From DAIMFL01 sp964372215 (GTDB lineage: Bacteria; Pseudomonadota; Alphaproteobacteria; Dongiales; Dongiaceae), in assembly GCA_964372215.1 (NCBI GenBank), contig CAYJQC010000048.1, positions 1 through 24,728 on the forward strand: 24,728 bases of DNA, read 5' to 3'. The position numbers and the translations under genes were made by a program. Position 1 is the stretch's first letter. Each line of letters starts with the position of its first letter. The notes beneath the pieces were generated by a model. The model saw nothing but the letters and a program-made list of their open reading frames with translations. It made no database searches and had not been told where the DNA came from. This document shows, piece by piece, positions 7,976 to 15,479 of this stretch.

Positions 7976-8060
7976 GGTCAACTCCTTAGGATGATCGGCG
8001 CACGTTAGCTCCAGGTCCGCAATCCTCTTCCATTCTCCCCGCACCCAGACGTTGCTGGTT

Positions 8061-8357
8061 TCAATCGAAGCCCACCGGAAGCTCCTCTTCAGACCTAGAT
8101 TCGAAGCGAGTTGCTCCGGCTCTTCCCAGCGTCTTCCTGAGGTCGTCGTCCTCGAATGCGCCGATATGGTGCCGGATCACACCGAATCAGCGGAGTGTCC
8201 ACCCATCATTCCCAAAGAGTTGGCTCGCCACTCGTTCGGCAGCAAATCCAAGCTGGAATTCTCCTTGCTGCCTTCGCTCCTGGTGCCAAAGCGCGATGAT
8301 AGTGGCAACAAGTGCGGCGATAGCGGAAAACAGGTATCGTCCCCATGAGCGCAACAA
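8061..8357 (-). pseudogene. Remnant of a small single-pass membrane protein, interrupted by an in-frame TGA
   Basis: On the minus strand one frame reads about 98 residues, broken by a single TGA at 8187-8189. Before the stop is a convincing membrane helix (YLFSAIAALVATIIALW) followed by a charged, helical tail (HQERRQQGEFQLGFAAERVA). After it the same frame continues IRHHIGAFEDDDLRKTLGRA to a second stop at 8061-8063. The upstream end has no ATG, only TTG codons at 8357/8354 right after a stop, so the 5' end may be damaged too. I do not recognise the family. Third-position GC is lower than in the flanking metabolic genes. Alternative readings are two very short genes, a sequencing error at 8188, or no gene. 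The rest of the 8045-8442 gap shows nothing further. Confidence 0.4.
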
Positions 8358-8442
8358 TGAGGTTCATGTCTTGGATCATTGTGCAGCTCCGAAGTTGCGG
8401 GGTTACGCACTCTGCTCGGAAGGTCAATGAAACCTTGCACGA

Positions 8443-8832
8443 CTACTCCCCTCGGATGAGTCTCACCTCCACTCCGATGCTGAGTTCGGCCCAACTTCGA
8501 TCCGCCGTCAGCACCGGCAATCCCCTCGCCGCGCCGAGCGCGAGGCAGGCGCGGTCGCCGAGCGACAGACCGAACTGGCGCGTACGGTCGCGCAGCATGG
8601 CGGCAGCATAGGCGGACTCCGCATCAAAGGTCACCACTTCCAGTCCCAGCGTGCCGATGGCACGGCGCACATCCTTTTTGCGCATGCCACGGTCGGCGAG
8701 CTTGGTGCCGATCTCGGCAACATTCACAGTAGAAACCGCCGCGTCCGGCACGCAGGCACTCACTGCCTCGGCGCCGGGCTCGCCTGCGAGAAGCGCGAGA
8801 ACGGCAGATGCGTCGAGAACGATTCGGCTCAC
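8443..8832 (-). CDS. vapC: VapC-type PIN-domain toxin ribonuclease
   Basis: A 129-residue PIN-domain protein. It carries the four acidic residues expected of a Mg-dependent VapC nuclease: D7 (IVLDASAVLALL), E40 (STVNVAEIGTKL), D93 (LSLGDRACLAL) and D111 (PVLTADRSW). VapC toxins cleave tRNA or rRNA and are held in check by the cognate antitoxin, which also represses the operon. The GTG start overlaps the antitoxin's TGA (GTGA), the normal translational coupling of such pairs. All catalytic acids are present, so the toxin looks intact. The target RNA cannot be predicted. Confidence 0.92.
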   Translation of the reverse strand: MSRIVLDASAVLALLAGEPGAEAVSACVPDAAVSTVNVAEIGTKLADRGMRKKDVRRAIGTLGLEVVTFDAESAYAAAMLRDRTRQFGLSLGDRACLALGAARGLPVLTADRSWAELSIGVEVRLIRGE

Positions 8833-9302
8833 GACCGCTCGTGGGCCGCCTCGGCGCGCCGTTCCTCGATCAGCTCATCGGCCAAGTGCGCGCCACCGGG
8901 AATGTAACGGGCTACCAGGTTCTGCGCGCGCCGGACAGCAGCGTCCCGCCCCACCAATCGGACTTCACCATCCTCCAACAGCATCAGAACGGGACCACCA
9001 CCCTCGGTGCCGAGCAGTCGCCGATAGGCTGCCGGAATGACAACGCGCCCATCGGGTCCGATCTGGGCCCATTCCTGGCGTGGCAGTTGCTCCGCTTCCC
9101 GCTCTGCTGCGTTGTCTGCCTTCTTCTTCTCGTCCTGCACCAAGACGTTGCGGACGTGCTGATATCGTCGCTCCAGGAAGCGCGCGATGTCGCTGCGCGA
9201 GTACCCGGCGCGATCGAGGGAACGAATCTTGTCCGAGATCGACTTGAGCCCAGAGACCGCCCTCTGCATCTCGCTCCGCTGTACCCGGTTTAGCTCAGTC
9301 AT
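8829..9302 (-). CDS. AbrB/SpoVT-type antitoxin with an N-terminal helical extension
   Basis: A 157-residue protein upstream of and overlapping vapC. The middle part, about 77-118 (WAQIGPDGRVVIPAAYRRLL followed by short beta segments), is a swapped-hairpin AbrB/MazE/SpoVT DNA-binding domain. The C-terminal 35 residues (LVARYIPGGAHLADELIEE) are the likely toxin-binding tail. Ahead of these is an extra 75-residue helical region. Residues 33-55 (GYSRSDIARFLERRYQHVRN) look like a helix-turn-helix, and 58-75 are strongly charged. Ordinary VapB proteins are about 75-90 residues, so this one has roughly double length. The ATG at 9302 follows GGGAGG at good spacing; an in-frame start at 9329 is not needed. 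It probably binds the AT-rich promoter just upstream. Confidence 0.85.
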   Translation of the reverse strand: MTELNRVQRSEMQRAVSGLKSISDKIRSLDRAGYSRSDIARFLERRYQHVRNVLVQDEKKKADNAAEREAEQLPRQEWAQIGPDGRVVIPAAYRRLLGTEGGGPVLMLLEDGEVRLVGRDAAVRRAQNLVARYIPGGAHLADELIEERRAEAAHERS

Positions 9303-9337
9303 GACTAGCCTCCCTTGCATGCCATACATGAAAGAAA

Positions 9338-9362
9338 TGACATATAACTATAGTACTGTCAA
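9338..9362 (-). promoter_or_regulatory. Candidate promoter and operator of the antitoxin-toxin operon
   Basis: An AT-rich island in GC-rich surroundings, 36 bases before the antitoxin ATG. On the minus strand it starts with a perfect consensus -35 box TTGACA (9362-9357). No strong -10 stands at 16-18 bases; TATAGT (9352-9347) and TATATG lie closer. The same stretch is nearly symmetric: TGACA (9338-9342) faces TGTCA (9357-9361) around the perfect 8-base palindrome ACTATAGT (9347-9354), with the two centres offset by one base. Such symmetric AT-rich sites are typical operators of autoregulated toxin-antitoxin operons. Role is inferred. Confidence 0.5.
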
Positions 9363-9371
9363 TAAACTATG

Positions 9372-10544
9372 TTACGCGCTCTGCGCGAACAGCTCGCGGC
9401 CGATCAGCCAGCGGCGGATCTCCGAGGTGCCGGCGCCGATCTCGTAGAGCTTGGCGTCGCGCAGCAGCCGGCCGGTCGGGTAGTCGTTGATGTAGCCGTT
9501 GCCGCCCAGCACCTGGATCGCCTCGAGCGCCATCCAGGTCGCCTTCTCCGCCGCGTACAGGATGGCGCCGGCTGCGTCCATCCGGGTGGTCTCGGCCCGG
9601 TCGCAGGCCTTGGCCACGGCGTAGACATAGGCCTTGGCGGCATTCATCGTGGTGTACATGTCCGCCAGCTTGCCCTGCATGAGCTGGAATTCTCCGATCG
9701 CCTGGCCGAACTGCTTGCGCTCGTGCACGTAGGGCAGCACCACGTCCATGCAGGCCTGCATGATGCCGATCGGCCCGGCGGCCAGCACCGCCCGCTCGTA
9801 GTCGAGGCCGCTCATCAGCACGTTGACGCCGTGGCCCAGCTCGCCCAGCAGGTTTTCTTCCGGCACCTCGCAATCCCTAAACACCAGCTCGCAGGTATTG
9901 GAGCCGCGCATGCCGAGCTTGTCGAGTTTCTGCGCCGTCGAGAAGCCCTTCATGCCCTTCTCGATCAGCAGGGCGGAGATGCCGCGCGGACCGGCCGCCG
10001 GGTCGGTCTTGGCGTAGACCACCAGCACATCGGCGTCCGGCCCGTTGGTGATCCACATCTTGTTGCCGTTGAGGACGAAGCGGTCGCCGCGCCGTTCCGC
10101 CCGGGTCTTCATGCCGACCACGTCGGATCCGGCGCCGGGCTCGCTCATGGCCAGGGCGCCGACATGTGCCCCCGAGATCAGCTTGGGCAGGTACTTGCGC
10201 TTCTGCGCTTCGCTGCCATTGCGGCGCAGCTGGTTGACGCACAGGTTGGAATGGGCGCCGTAGGACAGGCCGACCGAGGCCGAGGCCCGGCTGATCTCCT
10301 CCACGGCGACGCAGTGCTCGAGATAGCCCATGGCGGCGCCGCCGTATTCTTCCTCGACCGTGATGCCGAGCAGGCCGATTGCGCCCATCTTGCCCCAGAG
10401 ATCCGCCGGAAACTCGTTGCTGCGATCGATCTCGGCGGCGCGCGGCGCGATCTCCGCCGCGGCGAAGGACTGGATCTGCTCGCGCAGCATGCCGGCGGTC
10501 TCGCCCAGATCGAAATCCAGCCCCGGCAGTCTGTTGGCGACCAT
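9372..10544 (-). CDS. ivd: Isovaleryl-CoA dehydrogenase
   Basis: A 390-residue acyl-CoA dehydrogenase. Family signatures include GITVEEEYGGAAMGYLEHCV, ALAMSEPGAGSDVVGMKTRA, KMWITNGPDADVLVVYAKT and the C-terminal QVLGGNGYINDYPTGRLLRD. The catalytic base is in MSGLDYERAVLAAGPIGIMQ (E250), the relocated glutamate position characteristic of isovaleryl-CoA dehydrogenases rather than the late Glu of most acyl-CoA dehydrogenases. It oxidises isovaleryl-CoA to 3-methylcrotonyl-CoA with FAD, passing electrons to ETF, and so makes the substrate of MCC encoded at 1-3137. GGGGAGG precedes the ATG. Unlike the common arrangement it is not adjacent to mccB. Length and motifs are complete. Confidence 0.94.
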   Translation of the reverse strand: MVANRLPGLDFDLGETAGMLREQIQSFAAAEIAPRAAEIDRSNEFPADLWGKMGAIGLLGITVEEEYGGAAMGYLEHCVAVEEISRASASVGLSYGAHSNLCVNQLRRNGSEAQKRKYLPKLISGAHVGALAMSEPGAGSDVVGMKTRAERRGDRFVLNGNKMWITNGPDADVLVVYAKTDPAAGPRGISALLIEKGMKGFSTAQKLDKLGMRGSNTCELVFRDCEVPEENLLGELGHGVNVLMSGLDYERAVLAAGPIGIMQACMDVVLPYVHERKQFGQAIGEFQLMQGKLADMYTTMNAAKAYVYAVAKACDRAETTRMDAAGAILYAAEKATWMALEAIQVLGGNGYINDYPTGRLLRDAKLYEIGAGTSEIRRWLIGRELFAQSA

Positions 10545-10617
10545 CGTTCGACCTCCCCGTTCCCGTTGCCGCCAGATTAGCGACCAGCCGGCAAAAAGCG
10601 AAGACCGGCCGGGTCCC

Positions 10618-12018
10618 TCACAGCAGGAACAACGTCGCCAGGCCGAGAAACGCCAGGAACCCGACCACGTCGGTCACGGTTGTGAGAAATACCCCGGAAG
10701 CCACCGCCGGGTCGATCTTCAGCCGGTCCAGGCCGAGCGGGATCAGCGTGCCGGCCAGCCCGGCCACCAGCAGGTTCGCCACCATGGCGACGCCGATGAT
10801 CAGGCCGATCGGCAGGCTGTGGAACCAGAAGCCGGCCACGACCCCGACCAGCAGGGCGAACATCAGGCCATTGAACGAGCCGACTATCACCTCCTTGCCG
10901 ACGAAACGCCAGGCATTGGCGTCGGTCAGGTCCTTCATGGCGAGGGCGCGCACCGCGACGGTCAGGGTCTGGGTCCCGGCGTTGCCGCCCATCGACGCGA
11001 CGATCGGCATCAGCACGGCGAGCGCCACCACCCGCTCGATCACATCCTCGAACATCGAGATCACGAAGGAGGCGAGGAACGCCGTCGCCAGATTGAGTCC
11101 GAGCCAGGCGAAGCGCGAGCGCGCGGTGTCGATCGTGGCGCGGTAGAGGTCGTCCTCGGCGACGCCGCCGAGCTTCATCAGGTCGTCTTCGGCTTCCTCG
11201 TCGATGACGTGGACCACGTCGTCGACGGTGATGGCGCCGACCAGCCGGCCCGCGCTGTCGACCACTGGCGCCGATACCAGGCCGTATTGCCGGAACATGT
11301 AGGCGACCTCCTCCTGGTCCATGTCGGCAGGTATGGTCCGCAGGTCGGTGTCCATGATCTCGGCCAGCTTGACGTTGCGCCGGTTGCGCATGGCGCGCGA
11401 CAGCGGCACCGCCCCCACCGGCTTGTGGGCGGGATCGACCAGGAAGAGATCGTAGAAGTCGTCGGGCAGTTCCTTGGCGGCGCGCAGGAAGTCGATGGTC
11501 TCGCCCACGGTCCAATACGAGGGAACGGCGACCAATTCCCGCTGCATCAGTCGGCCGGCACTGTCCTCCGGGAAGGTCAGGCCTTCCTCGATCAGGGCCC
11601 GCTCTTCCGGCGGGATGCTGGCCAGGATCCGCTGCTTCTGCTCCTCGTCCAGATCCTCGAGGATGTCGACGGCATCATCGGAATCCAGCTCGACGACCGC
11701 CGCCGCCACTTCCTTGGGCGTCAGGTACTCGAGCACCTCCTCGCACACCGCCGGGTCGAGATGGGTGAACGTCTCGGGATCGAGGATGTGGCGGGTGATC
11801 TCGATGAACAGCCGGCGCTCGTCGCTGTCGAGCTGCTCGAGCAGATGGGCGATGTCGGCCGCGTGCTCCGATTCGACCAGTTGGTCGATGCGCGCGACGT
11901 CGTTGGCCGCCAGCGCCTGATGAACCGCCTCGAGCCGCTGGCGGTCATGCTCATAGACCGGGTCGACCGCCTCGCCCTCCTGCGGCGCGCGCTCGGGCTC
12001 CTGGCCGGGCTCGGACAA
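10618..12018 (-). CDS. mgtE: MgtE magnesium transporter
   Basis: A 466-residue MgtE channel/transporter. It has an acidic N-terminal domain of helical repeats (about 30-150: DQLVESEHAADIAHLLEQLD, YLTPKEVAAAVVELDSDDAV), then two CBS domains (about 155-275), then a connecting helix and five membrane helices from about residue 305. The pore segment MGGNAGTQTLTVAVRALAM (343-361) is the conserved Mg-selective stretch. The acidic N and CBS domains bind cytosolic Mg and close the gate. It starts three bases after the maeB stop codon, so the two are one transcript and no separate Mg riboswitch leader is possible here. Malic enzyme needs Mg or Mn, which may or may not explain the pairing. Length is normal for the family. 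Confidence 0.96.
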   Translation of the reverse strand: MSEPGQEPERAPQEGEAVDPVYEHDRQRLEAVHQALAANDVARIDQLVESEHAADIAHLLEQLDSDERRLFIEITRHILDPETFTHLDPAVCEEVLEYLTPKEVAAAVVELDSDDAVDILEDLDEEQKQRILASIPPEERALIEEGLTFPEDSAGRLMQRELVAVPSYWTVGETIDFLRAAKELPDDFYDLFLVDPAHKPVGAVPLSRAMRNRRNVKLAEIMDTDLRTIPADMDQEEVAYMFRQYGLVSAPVVDSAGRLVGAITVDDVVHVIDEEAEDDLMKLGGVAEDDLYRATIDTARSRFAWLGLNLATAFLASFVISMFEDVIERVVALAVLMPIVASMGGNAGTQTLTVAVRALAMKDLTDANAWRFVGKEVIVGSFNGLMFALLVGVVAGFWFHSLPIGLIIGVAMVANLLVAGLAGTLIPLGLDRLKIDPAVASGVFLTTVTDVVGFLAFLGLATLFLL

Positions 12019-12021
12019 GGG

Positions 12022-14340
12022 TCAGTCCCCGGCGCCCGCTGCGGCCGACGCCGGCACTGGCGACTGGGCCGACGATTGCGCCTGGGCATCGACCGCGGCG
12101 ACCGCGGTCACGTTGACGATGCCGCGCACCGACACCGCCGAGGTCACGATATGCGCGGGCTGGGCGACACCGAGCAGGATCGGGCCGATCGACAGTCCGG
12201 CTGCCGTCGACTTCAGCAGATTGAACGCGATGTTGGCGGCGTCGATGTTCGGCATCACCAGCAGATTCGCCTGGCCCTTGAGTCGCGAATTCGGGAACAT
12301 CCGAAGCCGCACGCTCTCGAGCACCGCGCTGTCGCCGTGCATCTCGCCTTCGACCTCGAGGTCGGGCGCCCGCTCGCGGATCAGCGCCAGGGCGTCGCGC
12401 ATCTTCTGGGCCGAGGGATTCTCGCGCGACCCGAAGTTCGAATGCGACAGCAGCGCGGTCTTCGCCGGCACACCGAAGCGCCTGACCTCCTCGGCCGCCA
12501 GCAGCGTCATCTCGGCAATCTGCTCGGCGGTCGGGTCCGGCGTCACATGGGTGTCGCACAGGAAGAACGTGCCGCGCGGCACGATCAGCACGCTCAGCGC
12601 CGCGACATTGGTCACGCCCGGCCGCACGCCGATCACGTCGAGCACGCTCTCCAGGTGATTTCTGAAGCGCCCGACCGTGCCGCAGATCATGGCGTCCGCC
12701 TCGCCGCGCTTGACCATCAGCGCGGCGATCGCGGTGTTGCCGGTGCGCACGATGGTACGGGCGTATTCGGGCGAAACGCCTTTGCGCTCCATCAGCGAGT
12801 GGTAGAGTTGCCAGTACTCCTTGTAGCGCCGGTCGCCCTGGGGATCGACCAGCTCGAAGTCGATGCCGGCCCGCAGCCGCAGCCCGTAGCGCTCGATGCG
12901 GGCGGCGACCACCCGGCGGCGGCCGATCAGGATCGGCTTGGCCAGCCCCTCGTTCGCCACCGCCTGGACCGCGCGCAGCACCCGCTCTTCCTCGCCCTCG
13001 GCATAGACGATGCGCCTGGGGTCGCGGCGCGCGCCCTCGAAGATCGGCTTCATGACGAGGCCGGAGCGGAACACGAACTGATTGAGCGTCTGGCGGTAGG
13101 CCTTGAGGTCCTCGATCGGCCGGGTCGCCACGCCGCTGTCCATCGCGGCCTTGGCCACGGCCGGCGCCAGCTCGACGATCAACCGTGGATCGAACGGGCG
13201 CGGAATGATGTACTCGGGCCCAAAGCGCAGGGATTCGCCGCCATAGGCGGCGGCGACGATGTCCGACGTCTCGGCCTGCGCCAGGTCGGCGAGAGCCTTG
13301 ACGCAGGCGATCTTCATCGCCTCGTTGATGCAGGTGGCACCGACATCGAGCGCGCCGCGAAAGATGAAGGGGAAGCACAGGACGTTGTTGACCTGGTTCG
13401 GGTAGTCGGAACGGCCGGTGGCGATGACGGCGTCGTCGCGCACCGCCTTCACCTCCTCCGGCATGATCTCCGGCGTCGGGTTGGCAAGCGCCAGGATGAG
13501 CGGGCGCGCCGCCATCCGTGCGACCATCTCGCGCTTGAGCACGCCGGGCGCCGACAGTCCGAGGAACACGTCGGCGCCGTCGATCACCTCGGCCAGGCTG
13601 CGCGCCGCGGTCTTGCGGGCATAGCGCGCCTTGCGCGGGTCCATCTGCTCGACGCGGCCCTCATAGGCCACGCCGACGACGTCGGTGACGGTGATGTGGT
13701 CGAGCGGCAGGCCGAGATCGACCAGGAGATCGAGACAGGCGAGCGCGGCGGCGCCGGCACCCGAGGTCACCAGCTTGATGTCGCCGATCGTCTTGCCGAC
13801 CACCTTGAGGCCGTTGACGATCGCCGCCGCCACGATGATGGCGGTACCGTGCTGATCGTCGTGGAACACTGGAATGCGCATGCGCTCGCGCAGCCGCTGC
13901 TCGATCTCGAAGCACTCGGGTGCCTTGATGTCCTCGAGATTGATGCCGCCGAAGGTCGGCTCGAGCGCGGCGATGATGTCGACCAGCCGGTCCGGATCAC
14001 GCTGGTCGATCTCGATGTCGAAGACGTCGATGCCGGCGAAGGTCTTGAACAGCACCGCCTTGCCTTCCATGACCGGCTTGGCAGCGAGCGGTCCGATGGC
14101 ACCGAGCCCGAGCACCGCAGTGCCGTTGGTGATGACTCCCACCAGATTGGCGCGCGCCGTGAGCTGGGCTGCCTCGGCCGGGTCGGCGACGATGGCATCG
14201 CAGGCGGCGGCGACACCCGGCGAATAGGCGAGCGCCAGGTCGCGCTGATTGGCCAGCGGCTTGGTCGGCTGGACCGAGAGTTTCCCCGGCTTCGGAAGGC
14301 GATGGTATTCCAGCGCGCTGTCGCGAAGATCATCGGCCAT
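12022..14340 (-). CDS. maeB: NADP-dependent malic enzyme with C-terminal phosphotransacetylase-like domain
   Basis: A 772-residue bipartite malic enzyme. The N-terminal 430 residues hold the catalytic part: the ALAYSPGVA tyrosine (Y39), the lysine in PVMEGKAVLFK (K94), the metal site around EDIKAPECFEIE and FHDDQHGTAI (D161/D162), and the dinucleotide loop TSGAGAAAL (192-200). It converts malate to pyruvate and CO2 with NADP. From about residue 435 (IFEGARRDPRRIVYAEGEEE) runs a phosphotransacetylase-like domain that is regulatory, binding acetyl-CoA, in characterised MaeB proteins. The last 25 residues are Ala/Ser/Gln-rich and probably disordered. The start at 14340 (MADDLRDSAL) matches family N-termini; the frame stays open to 14436 with no family support. 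First gene of a two-gene unit with mgtE. Confidence 0.95.
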   Translation of the reverse strand: MADDLRDSALEYHRLPKPGKLSVQPTKPLANQRDLALAYSPGVAAACDAIVADPAEAAQLTARANLVGVITNGTAVLGLGAIGPLAAKPVMEGKAVLFKTFAGIDVFDIEIDQRDPDRLVDIIAALEPTFGGINLEDIKAPECFEIEQRLRERMRIPVFHDDQHGTAIIVAAAIVNGLKVVGKTIGDIKLVTSGAGAAALACLDLLVDLGLPLDHITVTDVVGVAYEGRVEQMDPRKARYARKTAARSLAEVIDGADVFLGLSAPGVLKREMVARMAARPLILALANPTPEIMPEEVKAVRDDAVIATGRSDYPNQVNNVLCFPFIFRGALDVGATCINEAMKIACVKALADLAQAETSDIVAAAYGGESLRFGPEYIIPRPFDPRLIVELAPAVAKAAMDSGVATRPIEDLKAYRQTLNQFVFRSGLVMKPIFEGARRDPRRIVYAEGEEERVLRAVQAVANEGLAKPILIGRRRVVAARIERYGLRLRAGIDFELVDPQGDRRYKEYWQLYHSLMERKGVSPEYARTIVRTGNTAIAALMVKRGEADAMICGTVGRFRNHLESVLDVIGVRPGVTNVAALSVLIVPRGTFFLCDTHVTPDPTAEQIAEMTLLAAEEVRRFGVPAKTALLSHSNFGSRENPSAQKMRDALALIRERAPDLEVEGEMHGDSAVLESVRLRMFPNSRLKGQANLLVMPNIDAANIAFNLLKSTAAGLSIGPILLGVAQPAHIVTSAVSVRGIVNVTAVAAVDAQAQSSAQSPVPASAAAGAGD

Positions 14341-14480
14341 TGCGGGGTTCCCGGGGGGCCAGGGGTTGAGCCAGAGGTTGCGCTTGAGGGCGGGCGCGGC
14401 GGCGGCGATTATAACTGCCGGCCGGCCCGACGCCATGGCGGGAACGCTTGAATGTCAGGCGTCGGGCGGCCGACGCGATA

Positions 14481-14509
14481 CAGGCCCGTCGACGGAGCCG
14501 ACGGGCCTG
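14481..14509 (-). terminator. Strong hairpin downstream of tRNA-Leu, probable terminator/processing stem
   Basis: An 11-bp perfect inverted repeat (CAGGCCCGTCG paired with CGACGGGCCTG) around a 7-base loop begins 5 bases downstream of the encoded CCA end of tRNA-Leu. On the tRNA strand it is followed by TATCG, not a U-tract, so it may work as a Rho-assisted terminator or a 3'-end processing signal rather than a textbook intrinsic terminator. Confidence 0.6.
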
Positions 14510-14514
14510 CTGAT

Positions 14515-14601
14515 TGGTGCGGTCGAGAAGACTCGAACTTCCACGGGATTTCTCCCACAGCGACCTCAACGCTGCGCGTCTACCAGTTCCGCCACGACCG
14601 C
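14515..14601 (-). tRNA. trnL-GAG: tRNA-Leu (anticodon GAG)
   Basis: An 87-base class II tRNA on the minus strand. The acceptor stem is GCGGTCG paired with CGACCGC. The anticodon stem-loop is CAGCG-TTGAGGT-CGCTG, giving anticodon GAG, which reads CUC/CUU leucine codons. A long variable arm (TGGGAGAAATCCCGT) and the T-arm GAAG-TTCGAGT-CTTC are present. The 3' ACCA is encoded (14515-14518). All arms pair well, so it looks functional. It lies between maeB and the divergent lipB gene, and a strong hairpin follows it. Confidence 0.96.
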
Positions 14602-14725
14602 AAAGTGGCCAGCGGCAGCCCGCGTCGAACGGGCCGATCGAGATGCCGTCGACCGGGGCTTGCCAACCGGTGGGCCGGGGAATACCAAATCGCCGGGTCC
14701 ATAGCAAGTGCGACCGCGGAGCCCG

Positions 14726-15478
14726 ATGACAGCCTCGCAACCCACCGCCCGGCCGACCACGAGCCCCCCGGATTCCAGCGGATTCCAGGGGGTGGAATGG
14801 CGCCATGACGACCGGCCGGTGGACTATCCCGCAGCCGTCTCGGCCATGGAGACGCGAGTCGATGCCATCCTGGCCGGCGCCGCGCCGGAGCTGATCTGGC
14901 TGCTCGAGCACCCGCCGCTCTACACCGGCGGCACCAGCGCCCGGCCGCAGGACCTGCGGCAGCCGGCGCGCTTCCCGGTCTTCGCGTCCGGCCGCGGCGG
15001 CCAGTACACCTATCACGGCCCCGGCCAGCGGATCGGCTATGCCATGCTCGATCTCAGGCGGCGTGGGCGGGACGTGCGCTGCTTCGTCCGCGACCTCGAG
15101 GAATGGATCATGCGCACACTGGCGCGCTTCAACATCTGCGGCGAGCGCCGGCCGGGCCGGGTCGGCGTCTGGGTCGCACGGCCGGACAAGGGCCCCGGCT
15201 GCGAAGACAAGATCGCGGCGATCGGGGTCAGGGTACGCCGCTGGATCTCGTTCCACGGCATCGCCATCAATCTCGATCCCGAGTTGGAGCACTTTTCGGG
15301 CATCGTTCCCTGTGGCGTCGATCCGGCGGCCGAGCCGCAGTTCGGGGTCACTTCCCTCCGGGATCTCGGCATCCTCGCCACCATGCCGGAACTCGACATG
15401 GCCCTCGCCGGCGCCTTCGGCGAGGTCTTCGGCGAGGTCTTCGGCCCGACCCGTGCCGCCGGCGACCAGGAGACATGA
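14726..15478 (+). CDS. lipB: Octanoyl-[acyl-carrier-protein]:protein N-octanoyltransferase (lipoyl synthesis)
   Basis: A 250-residue LipB. It moves octanoyl groups from ACP to the lipoyl domains of 2-oxoacid dehydrogenases and GcvH; LipA, not in this window, then inserts sulfur. Key segments are LIWLLEHPPLYTGG, GRGGQYTYHGPGQRIGYAML, the catalytic lysine in EDKIAAIGVRV (K162) and the catalytic cysteine in FSGIVPCGV (C196). The start at 14726 follows GGAG with CCCG spacing; the in-frame GTG at 14708 is less likely. The N-terminal 20 residues are Pro/Ser/Thr-rich and not conserved. The C-terminus has a short in-phase duplication (GEVFGEVFG) from a 12-bp tandem repeat at 15419-15442. The following gene starts one base after the stop codon. 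Confidence 0.95.
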   Translation: MTASQPTARPTTSPPDSSGFQGVEWRHDDRPVDYPAAVSAMETRVDAILAGAAPELIWLLEHPPLYTGGTSARPQDLRQPARFPVFASGRGGQYTYHGPGQRIGYAMLDLRRRGRDVRCFVRDLEEWIMRTLARFNICGERRPGRVGVWVARPDKGPGCEDKIAAIGVRVRRWISFHGIAINLDPELEHFSGIVPCGVDPAAEPQFGVTSLRDLGILATMPELDMALAGAFGEVFGEVFGPTRAAGDQET

Positions 15479-15479
15479 G

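Noticed and set aside
7976..8044. A 23-residue N-terminal extension of the Rid protein from GTG 8044
   Set aside because: No family member I know has it; AAGGAG sits at the right spacing for GTG 7975.
10545..10617. Terminator between ivd and mgtE
   Set aside because: Overlapping GGCC/CCGG segments allow several weak stems, and the T5 run lies inside rather than after them.
10330..14451. A 1,373-codon open frame on the plus strand opposite mgtE and maeB
   Set aside because: It is antisense to two clearly conserved enzymes, its composition is His/Arg/Gly/Asp-rich with no domain, and long antisense frames are normal in GC-rich DNA.
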